In this document: positions 38,838 through 48,249 of the stretch, piece after piece
Numbering within the stretch: position 1 is the stretch's first letter
How the letters are laid out: every line of letters begins with the position of its first letter
Assembly (NCBI GenBank): GCA_938084835.1
Contig: CALKER010000010.1
Location: forward strand, 1 to 64,000
Reading direction: 5' to 3'
Length of the DNA stretch: 64,000 nucleotides
DNA from: an uncultured Thermoguttaceae bacterium
Lineage (GTDB): Bacteria > Planctomycetota > Planctomycetia > Pirellulales > Thermoguttaceae
The notes under the pieces: generated by a model
Seen by the model: the letters and a program-made list of their open reading frames with translations, nothing else
Told to the model about the DNA's origin: nothing
Database searches by the model: none
Made by a program: the position numbers and the translations under genes

Positions 38838-39560
38838 TCACTTCGGGACCACGAGTTCGGCCACCCGCACGCAGAAGTTATCATTGAGCACGAGAACTTC
38901 ACCTCGAGCAATCAGCCGGCCGTTTACGTATATATCCACAGGGTCGCCGGCAAGTTTGTCGAGGGTGACTACGGATCCTTTTCGCAGCTTCAGCACATCT
39001 TCCAAATAAAGGCGTGCCTGGCCTAGCTCAATTCGGACTTCCAGCTCCACTTCTCCAACCAGGTCGAGTGTCGCTGCCTCGGTTGTTGCGGAGCTTAGCC
39101 CGAACTGTTCGAATTGAAACGGTCTTAGTTCGGGAATCTGCGGTAGTTGAGCGGGATCTTCTACGGACCGGAGCGCTTGTTCGGCTTGTTCTAGCAGATA
39201 CTCTAAATCCTGCGGGGTAATTGCATCTTGAGGCGAAGTTCGTTCTGAGGCTTCCACGTGGGGCGAGCTACGAGTTTGTTTGGGCTGAGCTAAGCCCGCT
39301 TGCTCAAGCAGACGGTCGATCTCCGCTTGGCGTAAAGGGCGGTCGGGATCGGAAATTTCGTTGAGCGAGATCTTCGTTCCTGCGGATGTGGTACCGGAGC
39401 TCGGACTTGATTGGTTGACGGGATCCCCTGCGGCGGGCGTCGAAGAGTCATCGAATGTTTGGGGCGTCGCCCCAGACGTTTCGCCCGTGGCCGAACTCCC
39501 CACCCCTCGAAAAAGCTCGTCCAGATCTTCCTGGCGAAGCAGCCCTTCACCTTCACTCAT
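38838..39560 (-). CDS. fliN: FliN with three FliM/FliY-like N-terminal motifs
   Basis: The last ~75 residues are a SPOA domain of FliN type: [65 protein letters not shown]. Upstream are three copies of a peptide like the FliM/FliY N-terminus (LSQ-EIDALL), which binds Che[13 protein letters not shown] (7-17), [10 protein letters not shown] (76-85) and [10 protein letters not shown] (114-123). Linkers are Ser/Thr/Pro-rich. Total 240 residues against about 130-140 in E. coli FliN. It makes the C-ring base with FliM/FliG and could itself receive the chemotaxis signal. The next gene upstream is fliL; fliM is not between them. Confidence 0.93.
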   Translation of the reverse strand: MSEGEGLLRQEDLDELFRGVGSSATGETSGATPQTFDDSSTPAAGDPVNQSSPSSGTTSAGTKISLNEISDPDRPLRQAEIDRLLEQAGLAQPKQTRSSPHVEASERTSPQDAITPQDLEYLLEQAEQALRSVEDPAQLPQIPELRPFQFEQFGLSSATTEAATLDLVGEVELEVRIELGQARLYLEDVLKLRKGSVVTLDKLAGDPVDIYVNGRLIARGEVLVLNDNFCVRVAELVVPK

Positions 39561-40064
39561 GTGATCTCCCCTCCATGGGGCTACCGTGCAACACGAATGG
39601 CGGCCGCAGAACTAGCAAAACTTCCGGCGAGCTCAACTTCGTTCACGGTGAGATTGTTTTGATCTGCAGTTCCGACGAATGAACCACGTTCGACTGAGGG
39701 CGTCGATCACCATGAAAGGTTTACTTGGAACACCCTTAAAACGCAGGAGGGTGCTCCTAAACTAGTAAGCCAAACGAATGAGGGACTTCCAACACCTATG
39801 ACAATTGCAAGGTATTTTGCGTAAGCAGCGGCATCTTTAAACATTGAATGGCTTTTACCGATCACCCTCTTTTAATCGCCTCGCGCACGGATACTCTAAA
39901 AGCCGGAAAACAAAAAACCTAATTTGCAGTCTTACACTGTTAACTGTTAAGCTTTCCGACTTGGGTCGTGTCGTGGAGTTGGTATCCCGGCTAACTCGTT
40001 CGGGCCCCAGAAAACGATCCCGGAAAAGCATTAGCAAAACCTGTGGCTCCCAAAAATACTTAAT
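39561..40064. other. Gap between fliL and fliN, where fliM would be expected
   Basis: 504 bp with no gene. No FliM-like segment is readable in any minus-strand frame, and the gap is too short for a full fliM (about 1 kb). Composition is AT-rich around 39850-40130. Confidence 0.6.
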
Positions 40065-40595
40065 TTATTGTTCTACTAAAGAAAAGTTGCTGACGATTAG
40101 TGCGTGGAAAATGGGCCTCCCAAACAACCGATTACTTTTCTCCATTATTTGCCGTTTTATCAAAGCTAAAGCCGGATCCGCAAGATCTGATGGTTGAGCG
40201 GCCCGAACTGTGGTGATGACAACCTCCCGAAACCTGTTCGTAAGTGTGGGCCATACCTTACTGAAGTGATCAACTTGCGCAGGCTCTATGAGCCCAAAAA
40301 GGTGGAAATCGACCCGAAGAGTGGTGTTTGTGGAAAGCCGCAGAGTAGTGATCGTATATTCGCCTAAATCGACTTCCACCCCATTGGGCGCGGCAACCTC
40401 TACTATGGTATTTGCCGTTCCGTCCACAGGATGTGGCGAGACCACAAATTCGGTGGGTTTTTCACCTTTAGTTGTCGTCGCCTCAGAAGATCCGGCCCAT
40501 GTGGTCTGAGCCCGACTTAGTAAGAACCAAACGGTCGCGCATTCCATACCGACCACTGCTGTCAGGAATCCCACAATTCCAAGGGAGCGCATCAT
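40065..40595 (-). CDS. fliL: Flagellar stator-associated protein FliL
   Basis: 176 residues: one N-terminal membrane segment (GIVGFLTAVVGMECATVWFLL), a Thr-rich linker, then a periplasmic domain with VEVDLGEYTITTLRLSTNTTLRVDFHLFGLI. The C-terminal part has RFREVVITTVRAAQPSDLADPALALIKRQIMEKSN, matching FliL. FliL assists the MotAB stator. It is the first gene of the minus-strand block and is followed by fliN, not fliM, after 504 bp. The assignment rests on topology, position and the late helix; divergence from proteobacterial FliL is large. Confidence 0.8.
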   Translation of the reverse strand: MMRSLGIVGFLTAVVGMECATVWFLLSRAQTTWAGSSEATTTKGEKPTEFVVSPHPVDGTANTIVEVAAPNGVEVDLGEYTITTLRLSTNTTLRVDFHLFGLIEPAQVDHFSKVWPTLTNRFREVVITTVRAAQPSDLADPALALIKRQIMEKSNRLFGRPIFHALIVSNFSLVEQ

Positions 40596-41242
40596 AAGCT
40601 TGTCGGAGATAATCCTTGCGATTTGAGCCGGCGGTTTTTCTCAAGTACCGTTGACGCCCGCTGTTGCGGTTTTTATCCCGCCCAACGTGGTATGCCGTCT
40701 ACCCCGTATGTGCTAAATAGGTGCTTACTCACTAAAAAATTTAGCTTAATTTTTTAGCTTATTTTTCACTATAGCGAATGACTACATCGCTATCGCAGAA
40801 CTTCTGTGAATTGGTAGAACAGGCGTCAAGCCGATTTGCTCGGTTTTTGCTGTAACAATTGACGGCGTGCGACCATGAAACTGCGGGGGAGACTACATCC
40901 TTCGCAATGGGGGAAGACTAGTCGATTACTCGGGAGTGAAAGCCCATCAGGTAGAAGTTAAGGGGCCGACCCGATACCTTAACGAACCAAATCCGCCGTT
41001 ATTACTGGTCAAAAAGGCCCGACATAGGGAAATCGAGCCATTCTTTGTGGCGGTTGACCTCTTTCTATGAAAACACGAACCTGGCCACAGCCACTAGGGG
41101 GACGAAACAAGTGGGGATCGGGAGCAACCGAAGAATTCGGTGTTTTTTATTCGTCCGGCTTACCCGGATCGTCCTTCCAACCGAGGGCTTCGTGGCAGTG
41201 TATCTCCCCGCGGCGAGTGCTTTAAGGGTTAACCGCCCGCTA
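40596..41242. other. Intergenic upstream of fliL
   Basis: 647 bp without a supportable gene. An AT-rich stretch at about 40732-40774 contains a TTAGCTTA direct repeat; see that entry. The fliL promoter should lie here, but no sigma-54 or sigma-28 site is visible. Confidence 0.5.
40741..40761. promoter_or_regulatory. AT-rich block with TTAGCTTA direct repeats
   Basis: TTAGCTTA occurs at 40741-40748 and 40754-40761, 13 bp apart, in a run of A and T. This is the most AT-rich stretch near fliL and lies about 150 bp upstream of its start. It may be a promoter element or regulator site; the evidence is composition only. Confidence 0.3.
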
Positions 41243-42253
41243 TCATCCGCCAGTCGGACTGGCCGGTGCGTTTCCGGTTGAGGGCTGGCTAAGCGGCACC
41301 GGGACTTCCGCGAGAATTTCTTCCAAGATCATTCCGGCGGTTCTCTTCCGGATGCGGCTTTCCGGGCGGAGGATGAGTCGATGATTCAATACCGCTCCTG
41401 CTACCCGTTTGACATCATCGGGCAGGACAAAATGCCGGCCGGTAATTGCTGCCAGAGCTTGCGATGCCCGAAATAATGCGATTGTTCCTCGGGGACTTGC
41501 TCCCAAACTAAGCTCATCCCACTGTCTGGTTTTGTGCACGATATCGATGATGTAGCGGCGTACCTTTTCATCCACATAAATAGTTCGGACTGCCTGTTGC
41601 GCTGCGAGAAGCTCACCGGGGGTGACCACTGGGCGAATCTCCTCGATGGGGTGCGACCGTTCCTGCAGCTCCAGCATCCGGAGTTCTTCCTCCAGCGAGG
41701 GATACCCTAGACTAAATCGCATGAAAAATCGATCCAATTGGGCTTCGGGGAGGGGGAATGTTCCCTCATGATCAATAGGATTTTGGGTGGCAATCACGAG
41801 GAACGGTTTTGCTAGGGGGTAAGATACCCCGTCCACGGTAACCCGGCCTTCGGCCATAGCTTCCAGTAGCGCAGATTGTGTTCGTGGCGTAGCCCGATTG
41901 ATTTCGTCCACCAACAAGACCTGGGTGAAAACCGGTCCGGGGCGAAATTCAAATTCAACCGTCTTTTGGTTAAAAACCGATACCCCAGTAATATCGGTGG
42001 GAAGAAGATCAGGTGTACACTGAATTCGTTTGAAGCTGCAGCCCACGCTCTGAGCAAGGGCCCGGGCCAGCATGGTCTTGGCCACACCGGGTACGTCTTC
42101 TAGTAGGATATGGCCCTCGCAAAACCACGAGACCAGCGAGAGCACTATTTGCCGACGCTTCCCAACAATCACCCTTTCCACATTACTGACAATTCGGCGG
42201 GCAATTCCGGAAACATCTACACCGATTGTGTCTGCTGGCGAACTCGTGGCCAT
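41243..42253 (-). CDS. MoxR-family AAA+ ATPase
   Basis: 336 residues. Walker A in the MoxR form DVPGVAKT (53-60), Walker [23 protein letters not shown] (113-134, Asp116-Glu117), sensor 1 [26 protein letters not shown], and a C-terminal lid with [19 protein letters not shown] and LPDDVKRVA. MoxR proteins are chaperone-like ATPases that usually work with a VWA/DUF58 protein encoded next to them. No DUF58 or VWA gene is adjacent here, so its partner is elsewhere or different. It lies about 250 bp after the sulfatase stop on the same strand. Confidence 0.93.
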   Translation of the reverse strand: MATSSPADTIGVDVSGIARRIVSNVERVIVGKRRQIVLSLVSWFCEGHILLEDVPGVAKTMLARALAQSVGCSFKRIQCTPDLLPTDITGVSVFNQKTVEFEFRPGPVFTQVLLVDEINRATPRTQSALLEAMAEGRVTVDGVSYPLAKPFLVIATQNPIDHEGTFPLPEAQLDRFFMRFSLGYPSLEEELRMLELQERSHPIEEIRPVVTPGELLAAQQAVRTIYVDEKVRRYIIDIVHKTRQWDELSLGASPRGTIALFRASQALAAITGRHFVLPDDVKRVAGAVLNHRLILRPESRIRKRTAGMILEEILAEVPVPLSQPSTGNAPASPTGG

Positions 42254-42421
42254 GCGGCAGTAGCTTTATTCGTTGGTCGGAGCGACATGTGTGTCCTGAA
42301 AGCAGGCATCGCGGCGATCATCGCAGCACGCACTCGGTGGATATTTTCGCTTCCCGGAGCGGACTGGCAGGCGATGAATGTAATTCGCCGGCGGAATTAA
42401 GTTTTCGTTTTTGGCTCTAAG

Positions 42422-42452
42422 GCAGAGGGGGATTTTCTTGGCCCCCTGCGCC
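42422..42452 (-). terminator. GC hairpin after the sulfatase gene
   Basis: GGGGG/CCCCC arms extended by GCA/TGC around ATTTTCTTGG, about 55 bp past the sulfatase stop and upstream of the moxR start. It is not followed by a T-run on the minus strand, so a terminator role is tentative. Confidence 0.3.
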
Positions 42453-42502
42453 CCTCCCACGCGCGAAGCGCTTTTCCAACACGCCTGGCAAGCTTGTGGT
42501 GA

Positions 42503-44017
42503 TTATTTGGGAATTGGTGGCTCCCTACCCTGGTCGACTCCAAAAAGTGTTTTGAGGCGGTTTAACTCGGCCATTAACTGGGACTTCACTTCCGCATATT
42601 GTGGATCTTCATAGACGCTGCGAAGCTCGTCCGGATCTTTTTCCAGATCGAATAGCTCCCACTCATCAATGAGGTAATAGTGGATCAGTTTGTAACGCGC
42701 TGTCCTCACGCCTTCGTGGCGCTGGACGTCATGCACTGCGGGATACTCATAATAGCGATAATAAATCGATTGTCGCCAATCATGAGGTCGTTCTCCGCGC
42801 AGGAGCGGAAGGAGGCTTCGGCCCTGCATATCGCTGGGAATTTCCACCCCCGCGATGTCAAGGAAGGTAGGAGCAAAGTCGAGATTCTGCACCAGATCCC
42901 AGTTGACACTTCCCGGTTTAACAACACCCGGCCAACGTACAATGAGGGGCATTCGTAATGACTCTTCGTACATCCATCGTTTGTCATACCATCCATGATC
43001 TCCGAGGAAAAAGCCCTGGTCGGAGCTATAGATAACCACCGTGTTTTGGACAAGCCCGGATTTGTCCAAGTATTCGAGGACTCGCCCTAAGTTTTGATCA
43101 ATGCCTGCGACGCAGCGTAAGTAATCCTTGATGTAACGCTGGTACTTCCACCGCACCAGGTCCTCTCCTTGGAGAGCTGCCCTACGAAATGCTTCATTTT
43201 CCTCGCGATAAGCTTCTTCGATCATTTCCCGCTGAACATCGGTTAGGTTCTTAGGCAATGTGAACTTGAGATCCAAATCGCTGAAATGGTTGGCAATAGT
43301 CATGGTGGTCTTTGTCGCCGCAGTGGTGCGGCCTTTGTAATCGTCGAAGAGGGTGGTAGGTTCGGGAATCATTTCCTCGCGGTAGAGTTGAAGCTGGTGC
43401 GGACCAGGCAACCATTCGCGATGCGGGGCCTTGTGCTGGTATGCCAGGAAGAATGGCTTTGACCTGTCCCGCGTATTCTCTAGCCAGTCCAGCACCAAAT
43501 CCGTGATGACGTCAGTGGTGTAACCCTCCACGGTTACAATCCCTTCCGGTGTGCGAAAGCGAGGATTGTAATAAGGTCCCTGACCGATAAGGACCCGCCA
43601 GTAATCGAACATCACCGGGTCGGACTGTAAATGCCATTTGCCGATTACTGCGGTTTGATATCCCGCCTTTCTCAGAAGGTGCACAAAAGTTTGCTGCTCG
43701 GGATCGAACCTGTCCCCGTTAGTTAACACCCCGTTGAGATGGGAGTGTTTTCCTGTGAGAACTACCGCACGGCTGGGAGCACAGATGGAATTAGTCACAA
43801 AGCAATTGCGAAAAAGCATGCCCTCGCGCGCCAAACGATCAATGTTGGGGGTCTGATTTATCCGGGAACCGTAGGCTCCGATCGCATGCGTGGCGTGGTC
43901 ATCTGCAAAAACAAAGATGATGTTCGGACGATTGGCTGCCACTTGTTCTTTGGCTTGCAAAAGGTCGCACTGTATGACCAAAATGCTGAGAAGAGCTAGC
44001 CATAGGAATCCCCGCAT
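42503..44017 (-). CDS. Secreted type I sulfatase
   Basis: 504 residues with a signal peptide ([20 protein letters not shown]). Metal site Asp39-Asp40 is in [10 protein letters not shown], and the formylglycine site is CAPSR with Cys79, followed by AVVLTGK. GKWHL and [28 protein letters not shown] complete the active site and resemble mucin-desulfating and GlcNAc-6-sulfate-type sulfatases. The enzyme hydrolyses sulfate esters after Cys-to-formylglycine conversion. AAGGAG precedes the ATG. A sodium/solute symporter gene lies 435 bp upstream on the same strand, which suggests use of the released product. The exact substrate is unknown. Confidence 0.93.
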   Translation of the reverse strand: MRGFLWLALLSILVIQCDLLQAKEQVAANRPNIIFVFADDHATHAIGAYGSRINQTPNIDRLAREGMLFRNCFVTNSICAPSRAVVLTGKHSHLNGVLTNGDRFDPEQQTFVHLLRKAGYQTAVIGKWHLQSDPVMFDYWRVLIGQGPYYNPRFRTPEGIVTVEGYTTDVITDLVLDWLENTRDRSKPFFLAYQHKAPHREWLPGPHQLQLYREEMIPEPTTLFDDYKGRTTAATKTTMTIANHFSDLDLKFTLPKNLTDVQREMIEEAYREENEAFRRAALQGEDLVRWKYQRYIKDYLRCVAGIDQNLGRVLEYLDKSGLVQNTVVIYSSDQGFFLGDHGWYDKRWMYEESLRMPLIVRWPGVVKPGSVNWDLVQNLDFAPTFLDIAGVEIPSDMQGRSLLPLLRGERPHDWRQSIYYRYYEYPAVHDVQRHEGVRTARYKLIHYYLIDEWELFDLEKDPDELRSVYEDPQYAEVKSQLMAELNRLKTLFGVDQGREPPIPK

Positions 44018-44452
44018 CGGTACTTTCTCCTTCGTCGAGAGGTTGTCGTTCGCTAACTAAGCTGCAAGAGTTTTCCCTCACGCAGACTTTTTAACGGCCT
44101 CCTTCGAAACGGCCAAAGGCTCTTCGGGAAGTTACGAATTCCGATTCCGGGCAAGGAACGACTTTCCTCGGGACTGTCAGTGTTTCATTCTAACCCCGGC
44201 CTAAAACTGAAGAAAGTGGTGGGGCCTGCCGGCCCGGTTGGGCCTATCCGGCAGTGTCCGGGCTCGTCGGGGCTAGGAAAATTCTAACAACGTCCACTTC
44301 GGGATGCGATTTACGAGCTGACACGCTAGAAGCTCTTCAAAGCCCCCGACTCAAGGTGTGCCTCCCCCGGGGCCCGCCTACCCTGGCTTGTTCTGCAATA
44401 AGCCCATCCGTGCGATTTAAGATGTTGGTGCCCATATTGTCACTTAAAGTCC
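44018..44452. other. Gap between symporter and sulfatase genes
   Basis: 435 bp without a gene. The 3' part carries the strong ribosome binding site of the sulfatase gene. No terminator with T-run is visible after the symporter. Confidence 0.5.
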
Positions 44453-46225
44453 TCAGCCGGTGAAGTAAACGTAAGCTGCCACGATGGCCGCAATGACCAC
44501 AAGCGAAGCGAAAACGTCGCTCCACCCCCAGCTGGCCCGGCTGGCACGACGCTGTTCTTCGGTCACCGTGGCAAAGGTCAGCCCCCTTATTCGCTCGGAA
44601 GAAGGCGGCGGCGTGAGATAACTTACCACCACCATCACCCCAAGGGATACGAGGAACACCAACAGGCTGTAGTATTGGAAATAGATGTTGTTTATCACCC
44701 ACAAAAGGCTGCCCGGTGTATAGCCTTGTTCAAATCCCGGAAGTTTTAAACTAACCGGAGTATCCACGGCCAAACGCAGAACCCCCAAAGCGAAACCTAC
44801 GACTAGGGCCGCGAGACACCCTGTGCCGTTGAGGCGTTTCATGAAAACCCCGAAGAAAAACACGACGAAAATGGGGGGCGCCAAATAAGCCTGCACTGAC
44901 TGAAGATAATCATACAGCCCGCGGGCATTTTGGATAACAGGGATCCATGCAAGGCCGATGAGAACCATGGCAGTAGTGGCAATTCGGCCCATCCACACAA
45001 GTTGTCGCTGGCTGGCTTGCGGGCGAAACTTTTGATAGATATCCATAGTGAATAACGTTGAACTTGCGTTAAAAACGCCGGCCAACGAGCTCATTAAGGC
45101 AGCGAGAAGTCCGGCCACGACTACGCCACGCACCCCCACCGGTAAAACGTGTGCCACCAGCAAGGGGAAGGCCGCTTGACATCGATCGGCGATTGCTTGG
45201 CCTTGTGCGTCAACAAGATGCGATAGGGCTGGCACCTTCCCGGAGACGGCCAAGCCGTAGCAAATCATGCCGGGAATAATGAAGATAAACACCGGGAGAA
45301 GTTTTAAATAAGAGGCAAAAATCGCTCCGCGGCGAGCTTCGCGCTCATTGGGAGCGCCCAAGGCCCGCTGGACTATATATTGATCTGTACACCAATACCA
45401 CAGGCCGATGATCGGCGCGCAAAACAGCATGCCTAACCATGGGTAATTGGTGTTGAAGTACCAGGCGATACGGGTTGGCTCCTTTACAGGAGCCCATGTT
45501 CCCTCCATACCCGGAGGCACCAGCGGTTTCCAAAGGTTAAACATATCGGATGGTACGATACGCCGAAATTCACCCCAACCACCAATTTCAATCAACCCAA
45601 AGATGGTCACGAGCGTGGACCCGAGCACGAGGATCAGTGTCTGGACGGCCTCCGTGTAAGCGACAGCCCGAAGCCCACCCAAAACGGTATAAAGCCCAGT
45701 TAGTAAAATGACCACCACCGATCCCACCCAGAAACTATCAAGCTCGACGCCAGCCACATTTGCCCGCACCTCGGGCAGGAGGGTACTGAAAACCACTCCG
45801 CCTGCGAAAATTCCCACGGCAATCTTTGTGAGGATGTAAGCGAAGAGTGAAATGATCGACAGCACCCATCGGGCTGTAGCGTTGTATCGCTTTTCCAAGA
45901 ATTCTGGCATTGTAAACACTTTGGAGCGTGCATAAAACGGGATCATTACCCACGCTAACACTAAAAGGCACCAAGCGTGGAGCTCGTAATGAGCCATGGC
46001 CACTCCATCGGTACATCCGGATCCCGCAAGCCCGACCAAATGTTCTGAGCCAATGTTCGATGAAAAGATCGAGGCACCCACTATGAACCAGCCCAAGTTC
46101 CGGCCAGCAAGAAAGTAGTCGTCCGCAGTTTCCTTCCCCATAAGGATGACCCACCAGGCAATTCCCAAAAGAAGAAGAAAGTATCCAAGGATTATCAGCC
46201 AGTCGATGGTACCGAGCGTGCTCAT
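44453..46225 (-). CDS. Sodium/solute symporter (SSS/SGLT type)
   Basis: 590 residues and about 14 membrane segments. The SGLT-type start DYFLAGRNLGWFIVGASIFSSNIGSEHLVGLAGSG and VFTMPEFLEKRYN are family hallmarks. YWCTDQYIVQRALGAPNEREARRGAIFASYLKLLPVF is typical of the sugar-type branch, and ALMSSLAGVFNASSTLFTMD contains the sodium-site Ser/Thr residues. AGGAGGGAT lies before the ATG. It imports a sugar or similar solute with Na+ across the inner membrane. The neighbouring sulfatase suggests a desulfated sugar, which is inference. Confidence 0.94.
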   Translation of the reverse strand: MSTLGTIDWLIILGYFLLLLGIAWWVILMGKETADDYFLAGRNLGWFIVGASIFSSNIGSEHLVGLAGSGCTDGVAMAHYELHAWCLLVLAWVMIPFYARSKVFTMPEFLEKRYNATARWVLSIISLFAYILTKIAVGIFAGGVVFSTLLPEVRANVAGVELDSFWVGSVVVILLTGLYTVLGGLRAVAYTEAVQTLILVLGSTLVTIFGLIEIGGWGEFRRIVPSDMFNLWKPLVPPGMEGTWAPVKEPTRIAWYFNTNYPWLGMLFCAPIIGLWYWCTDQYIVQRALGAPNEREARRGAIFASYLKLLPVFIFIIPGMICYGLAVSGKVPALSHLVDAQGQAIADRCQAAFPLLVAHVLPVGVRGVVVAGLLAALMSSLAGVFNASSTLFTMDIYQKFRPQASQRQLVWMGRIATTAMVLIGLAWIPVIQNARGLYDYLQSVQAYLAPPIFVVFFFGVFMKRLNGTGCLAALVVGFALGVLRLAVDTPVSLKLPGFEQGYTPGSLLWVINNIYFQYYSLLVFLVSLGVMVVVSYLTPPPSSERIRGLTFATVTEEQRRASRASWGWSDVFASLVVIAAIVAAYVYFTG

Positions 46226-47066
46226 TGATCCCTCCTGAAGACGTCCTTTTGGATGTGAACATTTGTTACGATAAAAATGCTCCCACTAAGGCCGCCGCGG
46301 ACGGACTGAAAAGGCCCGTGACACAACCCTGGGCGCCGATAGAGACAGCAAACAACTTTCCTCGTTGCTTTTGGCTACCGTGTGCTCAGCTACCCCTGAT
46401 TCCGACAGAATAGCTACGATATTAATTGACGTACAGGACTTGTTGAAGATCTGCGCTAGGGTACTTTCGCCGTGGGACGCTGTAGAAAAAGACCCGGCTT
46501 TGGGGGTCGGCCTCTTATTACTGAGGTTTAAGCAGAAGCACGGTTGATCTGAAAAGGGTTAAGGCCTTTGGCCCGCCGAGATCGGAGGGTATATTTCCGT
46601 TAAAACATGCGTTCTACCATGGCGAGGGAATTCGCGGGGGGAAATGTCTGCGCTGATGCCCCGGCTTTGCGCCTTAAGACTGGAAGCACTTTCAGATGGC
46701 TCCGTATGACTGGGGGACTTGAACGCGATGCACACTCGCCAGTTTAGTGTGAGCTTGCCGGAAGGTTCCTTTCGATGAAGCTTTCACTGGAGCTACTTTG
46801 TCAGACGTACGATCGGCTAACTCTCCATGGTTCAGCGACCCTCCATGAGGGTTCAATAGGGGGTTTGTGAGTGGCGGACGTTCTTTCCCCGTTTAGGTTG
46901 GGGGTCACCTCCTACGCCGAAAATCGTACAACTGGCATCTGTAACAAAAGCGGCTAATTTTGGGGGACCAAAGGCTTTCCAGCCAGACAATTAGCATTGG
47001 CTCCACCTCCACTTTAGCGGACACAGTATACTTTTTGGCCTATTGGTTCATGACTTTCTTGGCCTA
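46226..47066. other. Intergenic before the ABC ATPase gene
   Basis: 841 bp; no supportable gene. It holds a small hairpin ACCCTC-CAT-GAGGGT (46838-46852) and, at its end, the tandem duplication at 47030-47076. TATACT at 47026-47031 could be a -10 element. Confidence 0.5.
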
Positions 47067-47076
47067 ATGGTTCACG
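47030..47076. repeat. Tandem 23/24-bp duplication over the ABC gene start
   Basis: Unit 1 (47030-47052) ACTTTTTGGCCTATTGGTTC-ATG and unit 2 (47053-47076) ACTTTCTTGGCCTAATGGTT-CACG differ at few positions. Unit 2 contains the likely ATG start of the ABC gene (47067), and unit 1 offers an in-frame TTG (47043). Confidence 0.7.
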
Positions 47077-47744
47077 ATAATCAGTATTTGCTCTCAGTCA
47101 CTGAAGTTAGCGTGATATTTTGGCGAAAGGATGGGCCGGTCCGAGCCTTGGCTGAGGTGAGTCTTTCGCTCAGGCAGGGTGAGTTTGTGGGTTTAGAGGG
47201 TCCAATCGGTGCGGGCAAATCGCTTCTCTTGAGTGTCGCTGCGGGAGAGCGAGCCCCAAGCGCCGGCACCGTCCTGTTCGATAGGACGGATTTGTACCGA
47301 GTCTCTCGGTGGGCCCGCTCGAATCTGCGCCGGACACGGATCGGGTATCTGCCAGAGCTTCCGGTCTTTCGTCAGAGGTCCTCCATTTTGGAGAGCGTTC
47401 TTGACGGTGTGCCGGCACGGTTGGTTGTGGTCGCTCGTGAGCGGGCCGAAAGGCTGCTAGAGGAATTTGGTTTAAGTCGGAAGTCTACTTGGAGGGCGTC
47501 GGAATTAAGTGCGGGCGAATCTCAGGTTTTGGGACTCGTTCGGGCGTTGGCTCCAAAGCCGGACCTTCTCGTGGCCGATTGCCCAACGCGATTACTTGAT
47601 GATCGTTACGCCGACAAAGTTGCCGAAATCATCAAAGACTTTCACCTTCGTGGCGGTACCGTTCTGATTGCTTCGGCCGATCCACGGCTCCAGAGGTTAG
47701 CCGACCGAGTGCTACGTTTGGAAGGAGGAGGTTTGGTCCGATAA
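47067..47744 (+). CDS. FtsE/LolD-like ABC ATPase with substituted catalytic residues
   Basis: 225 residues from the ATG at 47067; a TTG at 47043 would add eight. The protein aligns with FtsE/LolD along its whole length. Walker A GPIGAGKS (45-52) and signature LSAGES (147-152) are present. The Q-loop Gln is Glu97 (IGYLPEL), the catalytic Glu after Walker B is Cys172 (LLVADCPT), and the H-loop His is Ala204 (TVLIASAD). Walker B Asp171 is kept. So it should bind ATP but hydrolyse poorly or not at all. No permease gene (FtsX/LolCE-like) is adjacent; genes on both sides are unrelated. It could be a regulatory or structural pseudo-ATPase. Confidence 0.88.
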   Translation: MVHDNQYLLSVTEVSVIFWRKDGPVRALAEVSLSLRQGEFVGLEGPIGAGKSLLLSVAAGERAPSAGTVLFDRTDLYRVSRWARSNLRRTRIGYLPELPVFRQRSSILESVLDGVPARLVVVARERAERLLEEFGLSRKSTWRASELSAGESQVLGLVRALAPKPDLLVADCPTRLLDDRYADKVAEIIKDFHLRGGTVLIASADPRLQRLADRVLRLEGGGLVR

Positions 47745-47928
47745 CACCCCTCCCACAGAGGGCTTTTTACCTCAGGGATAGAATGGGATCGGATTCAGGA
47801 CGCAGGCGAAATATCACCTGAATTACGATGAAGACTATTATGATTGATAAGATTTAGATATTGTCGCGTGCACCTGACGGAAATTTGGAAGGTGCGGGTT
47901 CACGACCTATAGCCCGCTGGGGGTCTCG

Positions 47929-48249
47929 CTAGCACTTGGGTAGCACATGCCCCCACGAGTTGCAAAGCCAGACCTTTTTCCCGCTGCAAAAAAGCGCGAT
48001 TACGAGCATCGGAAGCCCGATGATCAAATTGAAGGGGAAGGGGATAATCCAGGCGCACAAGATTGCTATACCCAAGAGCAACATCTCGAGAGCACAGCCT
48101 GCGCACTTAGCATTAGACGTCCGCATCATGTGGCCGCCGCACAAGCGACATCCCACAGTTGCAAGCTTCGCCTTGGTCAGGTCCTTTTCGTTGGCTTTTG
48201 AATAATTAGGGCGGTTGGGTTTGCAGCTCGACTCGCAGAATGGTCGCAT
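47929..48249 (-). CDS. Small zinc-ribbon membrane protein
   Basis: 106 residues from the ATG at 48249. Two CxxC pairs (Cys34/37 and Cys49/52) lie before two close membrane segments (about 54-69 and 72-88, LLLGIAILCAWIIPFPFN and IIGLPMLVIALF), then WLCNSWGHVLPKC, which adds more cysteines. The cysteine pattern with a hairpin membrane anchor looks like zinc-ribbon membrane proteins of Planctomycetes and other phyla. The function is unknown. The gene is convergent with the ABC gene 184 bp away. A longer frame starts at 48321, but its extra residues do not look conserved. Confidence 0.7.
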   Translation of the reverse strand: MRPFCESSCKPNRPNYSKANEKDLTKAKLATVGCRLCGGHMMRTSNAKCAGCALEMLLLGIAILCAWIIPFPFNLIIGLPMLVIALFCSGKKVWLCNSWGHVLPKC

